A DNA stretch of 64,000 nucleotides, from positions 1-64,000 of the forward strand of contig JAHJDP010000119.1 in the NCBI GenBank assembly GCA_018831195.1. Reading direction: 5' to 3'. Under the pieces are notes generated by a model, which was given only the letters and a program-made list of their open reading frames with translations, searched no databases and was not told the origin of the DNA. Positions 1 to 8,746 of the stretch are shown in pieces (the stretch's first letter is position 1; every line of letters begins with the position of its first letter). This stretch comes from Candidatus Eisenbacteria bacterium (GTDB lineage: Bacteria; Eisenbacteria; RBG-16-71-46; CAIMUX01; JAHJDP01). The position numbers and the translations under genes were made by a program.

Positions 1-219
1 AACGATGGAATGCCAAGGACGCCCAATTCACGCGCTGACCAATGGCACAGGATGGCGATGCGTGCTAATCCTATTTATTACTCGTTTTCTTCCAGGGGGG
101 AAGATCATGCCGCGCAGAATCCACTATTTTGTTGTACCTGCATCATCATCGTGGCAGGTGCGAGGGGGTGGGCTAGGGCAAAGGGGCGTTGGAATTTCCT
201 ATTGGCGGAGGATAGTTCC

Positions 220-1899
220 ATGATGTTAGAATGTCAAAAGACGAGTCATATGCTTGGAAAGGGCTTTCGATTTCCTTGCCCTAATATGTATCCGTGTTGG
301 CTTTTGGTCATGCTCGTCCCTATTGCAGTGGGCTTGCCTCTCTCCCGATCCTTTTCATTGCGGGCAGAGGTTTGGGATGTACCAGAGGAGATGCAAACTT
401 TATCCGAAGCTCTTCAAATTGCCCAACCCTATGATACCGTTCTAGTTTCTCCCGGCACATATGATAATGTGGGATCACTTTTCATGGATGCTCCCTCTGT
501 GATACTTCTAGGTGAAGATTCACTTCGGGCTAGAATCAACCTAGGAGCTCTATATATCCGGGCAGATTCATGTGTTGTGAGGGGTTTGTCATTTATGAAT
601 TGGATTGATTTCCCCATCACGGTTGGCGCCGTTACTGGAACACAGATCAGGGGAAATGCCTTTTTATGGAGTATGCGAGCAATCGACGATCAGGGTCTAT
701 TCACCTCAATAATTGGCAACTATATTATGGAATGTTGGGAATCGATCATGGTCTATGGTCAAGGTGGCACTTTAATAGCGTCAAACGAATTGATCAATAA
801 TGGGGGGGGGATTCTGCTTTGGGCGCCTGCCACCGTGAAAGACAATGAGATAATCGGAACAACGTCGGGTTCTGATGTCGGAGCTCCACTCTATGGAGGT
901 GGAGTCGGTGCTTTTTCCGTCGGTGGCCAAGTGCTAATTCAAAACAACACCATTGATGAGAATACATGTGATACCTGGGAGCCCCTATGGGTGGGAAAAG
1001 GAGGTGGAATCTACACCTTCGAGTGTGACTCCGTCATTATTGAGCATAATACAATTACTAACAATCAAGCTCTGTTGGGAGGCGGCATTTACGTCAAAGA
1101 TTCCAATGTAGAGATCCGGGAGAACTTCATTCGAAGTAATGTCGACACGGTGTTCTATGAAGAGGACGAACGTGAAGGACTTGGCGGGGGATTTTGGATT
1201 GGCAATTGTGAGGGTGTGATCGAGAACAATACTATTATCGAGAACAATGCGCATATTGATGGAGCTGCTTTCTATCTCGAAGGTAATAGTACACCGGTCA
1301 TTTGCAACAACATCTGGGTATCGAATATCAGCAGGGGTTCAGGTGTCTATTGCACCAATTTGGCATCCTCACCAATTTTCGAGTGCAATAACGCATGGGC
1401 AAACGGCATTGCTGAGTTTGGAGGCTCATGCCCCGATCCAACAGGAACAAACGGAAACTTCAGCGCCGACCCACTCTTCTGTTGGCCCGAGGGCGATGAT
1501 TTCTATCTTCATGCCGACTCCCCCTGCGCTCCTGAAAACAGTCCTGCTGGGTGTGGACTGATTGGGGCCTTTCCCGCTAGTTGTGGCATATCCGGAGTTG
1601 ATGGATGGGTTGCCAATGATGTTAATGGACTGATTCGCTCCTATCCCAATCCAATGAAAACTAGCTCAACCATCATTCTCAGCGGAGACCATTCCTTCCT
1701 TAAGGGAGAGGTCAGAATCCTGGATATATTGGGCCGCTGCATACGGTCTTTTTCAGCGACAGACGTGGGCAGTGGAGACAGAACATTTCACTGGGATGGG
1801 CGATCTAGTTCTGGAGAGCTGGCGACACCAGGATTATATTTTATTCGAGCAAAATCTGGTGATTCTATGTTGACGAGCAAAATAATGGTGGTCAGATAA
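220..1899 (+). CDS. Secreted right-handed beta-helix protein with FlgD/T9SS-like C-terminal module
   Basis: Predicted exported protein of 559 residues with no catalytic motif seen. A hydrophobic N-terminal stretch (WLLVMLVPIAVGLPLS) serves as signal peptide. The middle is made of short strands with NNTI, ENTIT and GGGI-type turns, the pattern of parallel beta-helix (NosD or pectate-lyase-like) folds. The last 90 residues carry SYPNP, RILDILGR, WDGRSSSG and PGLYFIRA, the shared C-terminal module seen in five other genes here. The frame is open back to base 10, but I chose the ATG at 220 because GGAGG lies 7 bases upstream; the upstream part reads as non-coding. The gene is visibly AT-richer than most of the window. 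Role unknown: cell-surface or secreted binding protein is an inference. Confidence 0.8.
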   Translation: MMLECQKTSHMLGKGFRFPCPNMYPCWLLVMLVPIAVGLPLSRSFSLRAEVWDVPEEMQTLSEALQIAQPYDTVLVSPGTYDNVGSLFMDAPSVILLGEDSLRARINLGALYIRADSCVVRGLSFMNWIDFPITVGAVTGTQIRGNAFLWSMRAIDDQGLFTSIIGNYIMECWESIMVYGQGGTLIASNELINNGGGILLWAPATVKDNEIIGTTSGSDVGAPLYGGGVGAFSVGGQVLIQNNTIDENTCDTWEPLWVGKGGGIYTFECDSVIIEHNTITNNQALLGGGIYVKDSNVEIRENFIRSNVDTVFYEEDEREGLGGGFWIGNCEGVIENNTIIENNAHIDGAAFYLEGNSTPVICNNIWVSNISRGSGVYCTNLASSPIFECNNAWANGIAEFGGSCPDPTGTNGNFSADPLFCWPEGDDFYLHADSPCAPENSPAGCGLIGAFPASCGISGVDGWVANDVNGLIRSYPNPMKTSSTIILSGDHSFLKGEVRILDILGRCIRSFSATDVGSGDRTFHWDGRSSSGELATPGLYFIRAKSGDSMLTSKIMVVR

Positions 1900-2328
1900 C
1901 GCGTCCCTTCTATAAGACTTGAGTCCAAAAACAGAGAGTGGTTCGTAAAGGGTTGCACCCGGGGAGCCGCGGATTTGTCATCTCGAAATAGTGTGGTCAT
2001 TTTGGGTGACGCTGGCCCCGGTGGTGATAGCTGCCGGGTTTCGCTATATGTGTAAGTTCTATAGGGTTTTGCGGTTGCGACGGTTTAGGTTGGATTCTCT
2101 GTTTGTATAAGGTCTCATTCGGTTATCGGTCATAATCCTCGGAATTGGCGTGGGATGGCCGAAGTTCTCTGACTCTCTCCTCTCGGCTCAGCACCGTTTA
2201 ACGCTCGCGTTGCACTCGGACCCCGAGTGAGACCGTCTTCTAACTCTCGTTCCGGTCTAAGCACAATTGCATTCGCCTCAAAACGGACGGAGTTTCCAAG
2301 CGCCTAACCACTCGAAAATGGACAACCG
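1900..2328. other. Intergenic stretch with no recognisable gene
   Basis: About 430 bases after the beta-helix gene. I see no open frame of useful length with a ribosome site, no tRNA-like fold and no clear terminator. It leads into two decayed gene remnants, so it may be old coding DNA beyond recognition. Confidence 0.5.
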
Positions 2329-2796
2329 CTATTCCAAGTAAAGAATCCAGATGTCGGATATGTCTTCATTGCTGGTATTGCTATAGCTGATCGCGCGACC
2401 GTCAGGAGACCATGAGGGATATATCTGATCCATGGGATCAAGAGTTAGTTGGGTTGGATTCTCTCCGGTCGCGGAAATAACCCATATATCATAGCTCCCG
2501 GATCGATTGGATGTGAAAGCGATTTGGCTCCCATCAGGTGCCCAGGCAGGATGGACGTCACGAGCGGGATCGGTGGTGAGTTGAAAAGGCGCGCCCCCTG
2601 CAGGGGATATTACCTATAGATCATAGTCGGCGAAACAATGTCTCCAAATATCCCCTCCGGCCATCGAGACAAGCAATTCGTCATCAATTCTGAACGGTTT
2701 CCTGCATGAGCAAAGGACCTGACCCGGTGGATCCGGAATATTTGGCGCATTTATCCCTTCAATTATGAGTGTTAGATTCGATGCCCGTGGCCCTGT
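2329..2796 (-). pseudogene. TolB-like (PD40/WD40) propeller remnant with in-frame TAG
   Basis: Reading the minus strand gives a fragment with two clear PD40 blades: HPAWAPDGSQIAFTSNRSG followed by YDIWVISATGENPTQLT, and YPSWSPDGRAISYSN followed by DIWILYLE and a stop at 2329. These are the SPDG-x-x-I-x-(F/Y) and D-I-W-V motifs of TolB-like propellers. An earlier blade reads YDL then TAG then VISPAGG; the TAG at 2614-2616 replaces an expected Trp codon (TGG). Upstream the frame stays open to about 2796 but has no start codon with a ribosome site and no signal peptide. I read it as the decayed 3' end of a secreted or periplasmic propeller gene. Confidence 0.7.
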
Positions 2797-2826
2797 TCAG
2801 ATCAAGCAGCGTCGCGGTAATAGTAC

Positions 2827-3108
2827 TCATGATTCCGCCGCGCCTCTCGCGGAAGCGCACTCAATGTAAGCGTTCAGGTTGGGAGAGTGTGGCGGGAGCC
2901 GGACGGGTCGAACCTGTGCATCTATGAGCATAGCTCGAAATGGGTCGCAGAACTTGGTATCGCGATCCATGATGAGATAGTTCAGGCTGGGGAGGAATCC
3001 GGCGAAATGGACGCGGCGGGCGGAGATTCCGGTAGCGAAGAGGCGAGGACCCGTCAGGGTAAGAGTCGAGGATCCTGGGTTGGATGACATATGTGGAAGC
3101 GACAGCAA
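2827..3108 (-). pseudogene. DDE integrase-core (rve) transposase remnant
   Basis: The minus-strand translation contains SARRVHFAGF, LIMDRDTKFCDPFR and VRPVRLPPHSPNLNAYIE. This is the end of an integrase core domain: the Asp of MDRD and the Glu after NAY match the second and third acidic residues of the DDE triad. The helix-rich segment normally lying between FAGF and the LIMDRD strand is missing, the first Asp region is absent, and the reading frame diverges right after NAYIE. It is therefore a truncated, internally deleted copy, not an active element. It sits next to the propeller remnant, which suggests an insertion scar. Confidence 0.7.
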
Positions 3109-3150
3109 TCACAGGGAAAGTGATCGTATTTGCTATACTACGATTTCAGT

Positions 3151-5697
3151 TCAAGATTGCGGCAGGATCAGCACAGGCCGGCGTACGCCGACCCGCAGCT
3201 CGGTGCGACCGTCGGCGAGGGCGAAGGCGCCTTCGTGGGCATCCAAAATCCTCTCGATCTCCGGTGCGAGCGGTGTGTTCCCAAACCCTCCTGTGACGAC
3301 CAACGTATAACTTGGGTCGACCGCCAGCACGTCGGCCAGATGAACACTTCCAGTGATCAGTGCTTTTACACCGCCTGCCTCCGCGGACTCCAGATCAGCG
3401 CGGCTGGCCACAGGCCGCACGAGCAGGCAACCCGGCGCAGGATCGCCGTGGCGTAAGGGTCCGGCCGTTTCTCCGCCACAACCCCACATGCCGGCGATCC
3501 GCACCGCTTCACCCTCCACGACAGCCCCGAGTTCATTCACCTCGACCACTCGACCCGGCATCCAAGCGAGCACATCGAGTGTCTCAAGTAACGGCTCGAT
3601 TGAGATCACCCCATAGGCGTGATCAATTGACTTCACGCGTCCCCGGACGGGAGAGATGCTGGTGATGTAATCCGAACTCGAACGCCGGCGTGCGGCAAGC
3701 CACTGGCCGCGCTCGACATCGTCGCCCTCCTTGACGCGGATGTGGGGCTTGATCTGGTCCGGACGCAGCTTCAAATCCCCTGCGATATGCACCGGCGTCA
3801 GGGGGTGGGCCAGCGCGGCGCGCTCACGCACAACGAATGTGCCGTCCGGAAGAAGGCGCTCAATTTTGCCTTCGACTGGCGAAAGAAAATGCTTTTTATG
3901 GATAGGATTGATCTTACGCTCGGCAATGATGTCATCGATTTCGATCTCGTCACCCACGCGCTTGAGAAGATAAGGTTCTACATTGCCGGGTGGGAGGCCC
4001 AAGCGGGATGCTACCTCCAGAAAGAACGGACGGAGAAACAGTCGCTGGCTCCGCGCAATCAATGTGTCGCTTGCAACCTGCTCACCGATTTTAACAAAAA
4101 TCTCGCCCGGTACGGCAAGTTCCCGATTCAGGCGTATAGTGCGGCTTTCAACAGACGGTTGGCGTGGTCCCTCACGCCCATCCGGCGCAGGTGGATCCGC
4201 CTGCAGGTGGATCGCTCTTGTCGCGCCGCACTCTGGAAGAAAGGCGCCCAAACGCACCAGACCCAGCTCATGGAAGATTTCGAGGGCCAGCGGCTTGTCA
4301 ACCTCCGTCAACAGACCAAGGTGGGGGAACATAAAGGCGCGGTCAACAGCCAGCTCCAGCTCCGCTTTCGGTCTCAGCGCCTTCATCAGAATCAATGCCG
4401 CCGCTTCGCGCGATGAATGTGAAAGGATTCCGCCGCTGCCGATGACAAGATCGTAGCCGGAGAGCTGCAGCGGCCCTGTTTCTTTGGTCCGTTGCTTCGG
4501 CCTTGAAAAGAGGTGACGGATCTTGAGTTCCTCCTCACCGCGACTCATCCCGATCCCATGCAGCACGCGGAGGTGATCGCGCACCGCCTCACGGATTGCC
4601 ACAGCGGCGAGGGCCCACTCAATTCGCGTTTGCAACGAGGTCGTCGGCAGGCTGGTCGGGCGGAGGTATTTCCCCCCGATCTCATCCCAGAGTCGAATCT
4701 GCGGATCTCCGCCGGCGAACTCATCATCTGCAATCAATTCCTGTATGACGCCAATTCCGGCCCTCCGGGCGACGTTAAGAGCGCTATAGCTCATGCCGAG
4801 ATTGGCGCTGACCGTACGCACGACTTTCCCCGCGCGCGCCGAGAAGACATCCGTCGTTGCGCCGCCGATATCAATCGCCAGCATGTGCGAATCCATTTCT
4901 TGTGAAGCGGCGGCGAGGATCTGGCTGAAAGCCGCCGGTGTCGGTCTCACGGGAGCGTTGACCCATTGGGTCAGATCGTCATATCCGGGCGCCTGCGACA
5001 TAACATGCTCCATAAAGATTTCATGAATTGCCGCGCGCGCCGGCTCGAGATTCTCGCGAACACTGCTGGGACGGATATTCTCGATCGGATGGAAGAGGAA
5101 GCGGTCGCCGAGCGTGTCGCGGACGAAGTCGCGTGCATGTACATTACCGGCGTAAACGACCGGCAGTTTTGCGTTCGGACTCAACTTGGGACGCAAACCC
5201 GATTCCCGAATCAGCTCCGCCAGAAAGACCGGCGCTGAAATCGCGTCACCATCAAAACCACCGGCGAGCAAAATCATGTCAGGTCGCAGGCGCTTAAGGG
5301 ACTCGATGCGTTCGTAAGGGGCGCGTCCGTCATCCAATGCAATCACATCCAGCAGGATCGCGCCGGCGCCCAGCGCGACCCGCTCCGCGCTGCGGCTCGT
5401 CACCTCTCGTACAAGCCCGGTGACGATCATTGCGAGCCCCCCGCCGGCGGAAGAGGTTGAAAAGTAAGGAAGTTGTGGCCGGCCGCCGCGAGTCAGCTCG
5501 ATGCCCGTCCTATCCGCCAGCCCCCGCAATGCCTCACCGACACCGATCATGACGTCTTCATGTGGCCGTTCCACCGTTGTCGGCGCTTCGTGCCGGTGGT
5601 AGGACCAGCGATCTTGCCGGTCGAAGAGGATTGCCTTGGTCGTGGTGCTGCCGACGTCCGTGACGATGAAGCGGTCAAGATTGGATGGCTGCGACAA
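3151..5697 (-). CDS. MutL-type (glutamate/amino-mutase associated) ATPase with long C-terminal extension
   Basis: 848 residues. The first ~460 match the MutL/GlmL family that accompanies adenosylcobalamin-dependent amino acid mutases (not the mismatch-repair MutL). Actin-like ATPase motifs are visible: VTDVGSTTTK near the N-terminus, LLAGGFDGD, PVVYAGNVHARD and AIDIGGATTDV. The family is thought to act as chaperone or reactivase for the B12 enzyme. The last ~350 residues are an extension with sandwich-barrel-like pieces (SPVEGKIERLLPDG, RVKEGDDVERGQWLA, SPVRGRVKSID), ending in VTGGFGNTPL. The frame is open to a TTG at 5748, but I chose the TTG at 5697 because AGGAG lies 7 bases upstream and MSQPSNLDRFIVTDVG fits the family start. 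No mutase gene is nearby. It is divergent from the nuclease pair. Confidence 0.8.
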   Translation of the reverse strand: MSQPSNLDRFIVTDVGSTTTKAILFDRQDRWSYHRHEAPTTVERPHEDVMIGVGEALRGLADRTGIELTRGGRPQLPYFSTSSAGGGLAMIVTGLVREVTSRSAERVALGAGAILLDVIALDDGRAPYERIESLKRLRPDMILLAGGFDGDAISAPVFLAELIRESGLRPKLSPNAKLPVVYAGNVHARDFVRDTLGDRFLFHPIENIRPSSVRENLEPARAAIHEIFMEHVMSQAPGYDDLTQWVNAPVRPTPAAFSQILAAASQEMDSHMLAIDIGGATTDVFSARAGKVVRTVSANLGMSYSALNVARRAGIGVIQELIADDEFAGGDPQIRLWDEIGGKYLRPTSLPTTSLQTRIEWALAAVAIREAVRDHLRVLHGIGMSRGEEELKIRHLFSRPKQRTKETGPLQLSGYDLVIGSGGILSHSSREAAALILMKALRPKAELELAVDRAFMFPHLGLLTEVDKPLALEIFHELGLVRLGAFLPECGATRAIHLQADPPAPDGREGPRQPSVESRTIRLNRELAVPGEIFVKIGEQVASDTLIARSQRLFLRPFFLEVASRLGLPPGNVEPYLLKRVGDEIEIDDIIAERKINPIHKKHFLSPVEGKIERLLPDGTFVVRERAALAHPLTPVHIAGDLKLRPDQIKPHIRVKEGDDVERGQWLAARRRSSSDYITSISPVRGRVKSIDHAYGVISIEPLLETLDVLAWMPGRVVEVNELGAVVEGEAVRIAGMWGCGGETAGPLRHGDPAPGCLLVRPVASRADLESAEAGGVKALITGSVHLADVLAVDPSYTLVVTGGFGNTPLAPEIERILDAHEGAFALADGRTELRVGVRRPVLILPQS

Positions 5698-5936
5698 TTT
5701 GTGACTCCTTGGGTTTTCAGGAATTTCCAGATTGCACTCCAAGATCAAATGGTAGCGTTTCTAACGCAATCCAAACAGGAAAAGATCACAATGTCTCGCT
5801 TCCAGCGGCGGGGATCGAGTTGAGCCTGGGTCGATTGGCGACAGGGACCTCGTCTGATATGATAAACGACAATGTGGCGGATCAGGAGCGACCCGTGAGT
5901 CCGGTTTGAAAGGCGCATGGCTTGGTGAGTTGTCCT

Positions 5937-6989
5937 ATGCAGTACGCGAAAGAAATCCGAATCCTCTTCTGTGCCGATACGCATCTCGGTTTCGATGAGC
6001 CGGTACGCCCGCGGATTGAGCGACGCCGTCGCGGGACGGACTTCTTCGCCAACTTCCAACGAGTACTCGATAGCGCGCGGGATCGCCGCATTGATCTTGT
6101 CGTTCACGGGGGCGATCTCTTCTTCCGCAGCCGGGTACCCGCGTCGATCATTGACCGGGTCTATCGGATGCTTCTCGAATTCGCTGCGCATGATATTCCG
6201 ATTTTGATCGTACCGGGTAATCACGAGCGCTCGATATTGCCGTCGTCGCTGTTCTTGTCTCACCCCAACATCCACGTCTTCACCCGGCCGGAGACAAAAG
6301 TCTTCGAATTCGCGGGGACAAGAATCGCCTTTTCGGGATTTCCCTGCGCGCGAAGCGAGGTGCGTCAACGGTTTGGATCGCTGATATCCGACACAGGTTG
6401 GGCCGAGGTAAAGGCGAGCGTGCGGTTTCTTTGTCTGCACCAGTCGATTGAAGGGGCCCAGGTAGGGCCTTTGAATTATACATTTCGTCGGGGGAACGAT
6501 GTCATCCCGATGGCCGATCTACCGTCCGCATTCGATGCGGTCCTGGCCGGGCACATACACCGGCGACAGATCCTGAAGCACCGTCGGCCGGATGGGAGTT
6601 CAATGCCGATCGTTTATCCCGGTTCCATAGAGCGCACCTCTTTTGCCGAGAGGTTTGAACCGAAGGGATACTTCGACCTGGGCATTGGAAGACGTATCGC
6701 CGGCGGGCGATGCCGCCTTAAGTTTGATTTTGTACAGCTCCCGGTGCGACCGATGGAAGAAATCGTGCTTGGCGACGACATAGATCAGCACGGGGTGCGG
6801 TTTTTTTTGATATCGCAACTGGCCCGCCTCGACCCCAACTCCATTGTTTGTCTCAAGTGCAACGAGGGGGTCGCGTCCGAGGTCCGGGGCGCCTTGACAA
6901 GCAGACTGCTGCGCGAGGTCTGCCCAGCGACGATGAACATCCAGTTAGGGACCCATCTGTTCGGCCGGCGGAAGGGAAGCGTCGCATGA
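5937..6989 (+). CDS. SbcD/Mre11-like metallophosphoesterase (DNA repair exonuclease family)
   Basis: 350 residues. Calcineurin-like phosphoesterase motifs occur in order: CADTHLGF, VVHGGDLFFRS, VPGNHE and LAGHIHRR, which supply the two-metal site residues. The spacing and the GDLFF and GNHE forms fit the SbcD/Mre11 nuclease group. The ~95-residue C-terminal tail is shorter than in full SbcD, and no SbcC/Rad50 partner is adjacent. Start is either TTG 5922 or ATG 5937; I prefer the ATG, which gives MQYAKEIRILFCADTHLG. The stop overlaps the start of the next gene by 4 bases (ATGA), so the two are almost surely one operon. Likely acts on DNA ends or hairpins in the cytoplasm. Confidence 0.85.
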   Translation: MQYAKEIRILFCADTHLGFDEPVRPRIERRRRGTDFFANFQRVLDSARDRRIDLVVHGGDLFFRSRVPASIIDRVYRMLLEFAAHDIPILIVPGNHERSILPSSLFLSHPNIHVFTRPETKVFEFAGTRIAFSGFPCARSEVRQRFGSLISDTGWAEVKASVRFLCLHQSIEGAQVGPLNYTFRRGNDVIPMADLPSAFDAVLAGHIHRRQILKHRRPDGSSMPIVYPGSIERTSFAERFEPKGYFDLGIGRRIAGGRCRLKFDFVQLPVRPMEEIVLGDDIDQHGVRFFLISQLARLDPNSIVCLKCNEGVASEVRGALTSRLLREVCPATMNIQLGTHLFGRRKGSVA

Positions 6990-7990
6990 TCCGAGGTCCA
7001 CAACACGACAGGCTCATCCAGATGATTTGCGATCAGGTACCGGAAGGGCCGGGAGTCTACACTTTTCATGGCGAACGGGGCGAGATCCTTTACATTGGAA
7101 AAGCGGTCAACCTGCGGCAGCGGATGCTGAGCCACATGAGGCAGGATCCCAAGCCGGATGAGGTGCGCCATTCCCGCCTGGTCTACGAGGTCCGTGATTT
7201 CGATCATCAAACCACCGTATCCGAGTTACCGGCCCTGTTGCTGGAGGATGAACTCATAAAGACGCACCGGCCCCGCTTTAACATTCGCCAGAACGAGTTT
7301 CTGGAATACAAATACCTTGAGCTGTCAGCTGACGAGTATCCCAGGCTGCGCATGATCGATCACGAGGCGGATTTCGGAGATCGTCCTGTGTTCGGGCCGT
7401 ATCGTGATCGGTATCTGGTCGATCGAATCCTGCAGTTGATTCACCAGCACATCGGTCTGCGTTCGTGTCCTGAACCCGACCCGATAACCAGCTGTCTGGA
7501 ATTGGATCTCGGGCACTGTGCGGGACCCTGTCGGAAGGGTGTAACCCCGCTTGACTACCAGCGGGTGGTGGCGCGCACGGTCGCGTTTCTCGACGGCGAT
7601 GAGTCGGATGTCGCCTTGCATTTGCAGCAGGCGATGGCGCACTCGGCGGAGAAATACGAGTTCGAAAAGGCGCAACGACTGAAGGAGCATCTCGAATTCT
7701 GCCGTCGCTTCGGCGAGCGGCAAAGATTTCTACATAAGTTCAAGGAGCGGAAACTGACCGTGGTGGAGAAAGGCGACCACGAACTCACCTATGTGTTCTT
7801 GCGGGGCCGGCTGGCCGCCCACGGAACGGCCATAGAGTTGACAGAATGCCGGTCGGGCGGGAGAACCCACATTCCGTCATGCTCCAGCAACGACGCGCGG
7901 TTCCTCCTCGATCGGGCAACGATCGTCCACAACTGGCTGCGCCGCAATTCCGACCGCTGCGAGCACACCTTCGCGGAGCTCGATCAGTAA
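6986..7990 (+). CDS. UvrC N-half-like GIY-YIG nuclease (Cho-like)
   Basis: 334 residues. The GIY-YIG nuclease domain is at the N-terminus (GVYTFHG, then LYIGKAVNLRQRM, and LLEDELIKTHRPRFN with the catalytic Glu). After it comes CLELDLGHCAGPC, the Cys-rich segment found in UvrC, and a UVR-type helical pair (EKYEFEKAQRLKEHLEFC). The C-terminal RNase H-like endonuclease and helix-hairpin-helix domains of full UvrC (about 600 residues) are absent, so at most one of the two excision cuts could be made, as in Cho. The start ATG at 6986 overlaps the preceding phosphoesterase stop; the purine-rich GAAGGGAAG upstream serves as ribosome site. The frame is open further upstream, but that part is read-through of the earlier gene. 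Possible role: nucleotide excision or processing with its partner. Confidence 0.85.
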   Translation: MIRGPQHDRLIQMICDQVPEGPGVYTFHGERGEILYIGKAVNLRQRMLSHMRQDPKPDEVRHSRLVYEVRDFDHQTTVSELPALLLEDELIKTHRPRFNIRQNEFLEYKYLELSADEYPRLRMIDHEADFGDRPVFGPYRDRYLVDRILQLIHQHIGLRSCPEPDPITSCLELDLGHCAGPCRKGVTPLDYQRVVARTVAFLDGDESDVALHLQQAMAHSAEKYEFEKAQRLKEHLEFCRRFGERQRFLHKFKERKLTVVEKGDHELTYVFLRGRLAAHGTAIELTECRSGGRTHIPSCSSNDARFLLDRATIVHNWLRRNSDRCEHTFAELDQ

Positions 7991-8085
7991 TTGTTCAAAT
8001 AATCGTCCCTTATTTCTATTCCGTCCGCGAGTGGGCGCTGCGAAAAAGAGCTTTATTCTCAGGTCGGATATTATGAATAGAAGGG

Positions 8086-8196
8086 TCAGATTTTTTTCGG
8101 TTGCTTGTCCAGTTTCCGCTTTTCCTCTTTGTCATGCTTACTCGCCTTCTGTTTCTTATCCTTGGCCCTGTCCTTCTTGCCGCCTTTGTCTCCCAT
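8086..8196 (-). CDS. Very small Lys-rich basic protein (36 aa)
   Basis: 36 residues beginning MGDKGGKKDRAKDKKQ and ending LDKQPKKI, with 14 lysines. The start is well supported: AAAGGAG lies 7 bases before the ATG at 8196. I recall near-identical small MGDKG(G/S)KKD proteins from other bacteria, so this is probably a real conserved family of unknown role; a nucleic-acid-binding role is only suggested by charge. It follows the 76-residue gene by 35 bases on the same strand, likely one transcript. Confidence 0.65.
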   Translation of the reverse strand: MGDKGGKKDRAKDKKQKASKHDKEEKRKLDKQPKKI

Positions 8197-8231
8197 TGTG
8201 CATCTCCTTTTGAGGGTTCTCCCGCTCGCAC

Positions 8232-8462
8232 TCAGCCCGGTCCACCCAGGGTCCAGACCTCGCGTCCGCTCTTGAGGTGCTTCTTGTGGATCTTCACGTC
8301 GTCGGCACCCTCGGACTCGGCAATGGAGCAGAGCTCGGCGACGTCCTCGGGGCTGCCGTCGCAGAATCCCATGGGTCGTGGATTGTTCGGCAGGTTGAGC
8401 TGGACCTTGAACTCGCCTCGGTTCCAACGGGTCTGCGTGGTGTTGTCATACGGGTGGATCAT
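8232..8462 (-). CDS. Small hypothetical protein (76 aa)
   Basis: 76 residues, soluble, no signal peptide or membrane segment. The middle (PRPMGFCDGSPEDVAELC) and the tail (KKHLKSGREVWTLGGPG) look like a compact globular domain, and a GGAAGGA purine tract lies upstream of the ATG. I do not recognise the family. It precedes the Lys-rich 36-residue gene in the same direction. Codon usage appears coding-like, but without a search the assignment is tentative. Confidence 0.5.
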   Translation of the reverse strand: MIHPYDNTTQTRWNRGEFKVQLNLPNNPRPMGFCDGSPEDVAELCSIAESEGADDVKIHKKHLKSGREVWTLGGPG

Positions 8463-8746
8463 GGGATGTCCGTCCTTCCCGGAAACTCCGTCTCTGTTGC
8501 CATGCTAGCGGTTGGCCGAGACTCATTGTAGCGTCGTGCTGCCTGCATGTAAACAGAACATTGATGAGTGACAAAATCCGGGCAGCTGGAGAGCTGCGCC
8601 GTGATGGATTTTCTCTACTCAATGGGCCGAATAGCCAGAAGCTCACGCGAAATCAAATCGCTCAGATTGTCCTGATAACCGGAACCCACCATTTTTGATG
8701 AGACATTTAATGTACAATTACCGAACTCTTATATATGGCTCGGAAC

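Noticed and set aside
3151-5697. Mismatch-repair MutL
   Set aside because: The motifs are actin-like ATPase (DVGSTTTK, DIGGATTDV), not the GHKL ATPase of mismatch repair.
5745-6440. Minus-strand open frame of 231 codons upstream of the MutL-type gene
   Set aside because: Mirror of the phosphoesterase gene, whose motifs are unmistakable on the plus strand.
8086-8427. 113-codon version of the Lys-rich small gene
   Set aside because: The upstream part runs over the 76-residue gene in another frame and has no site; the internal ATG at 8196 has an excellent one.
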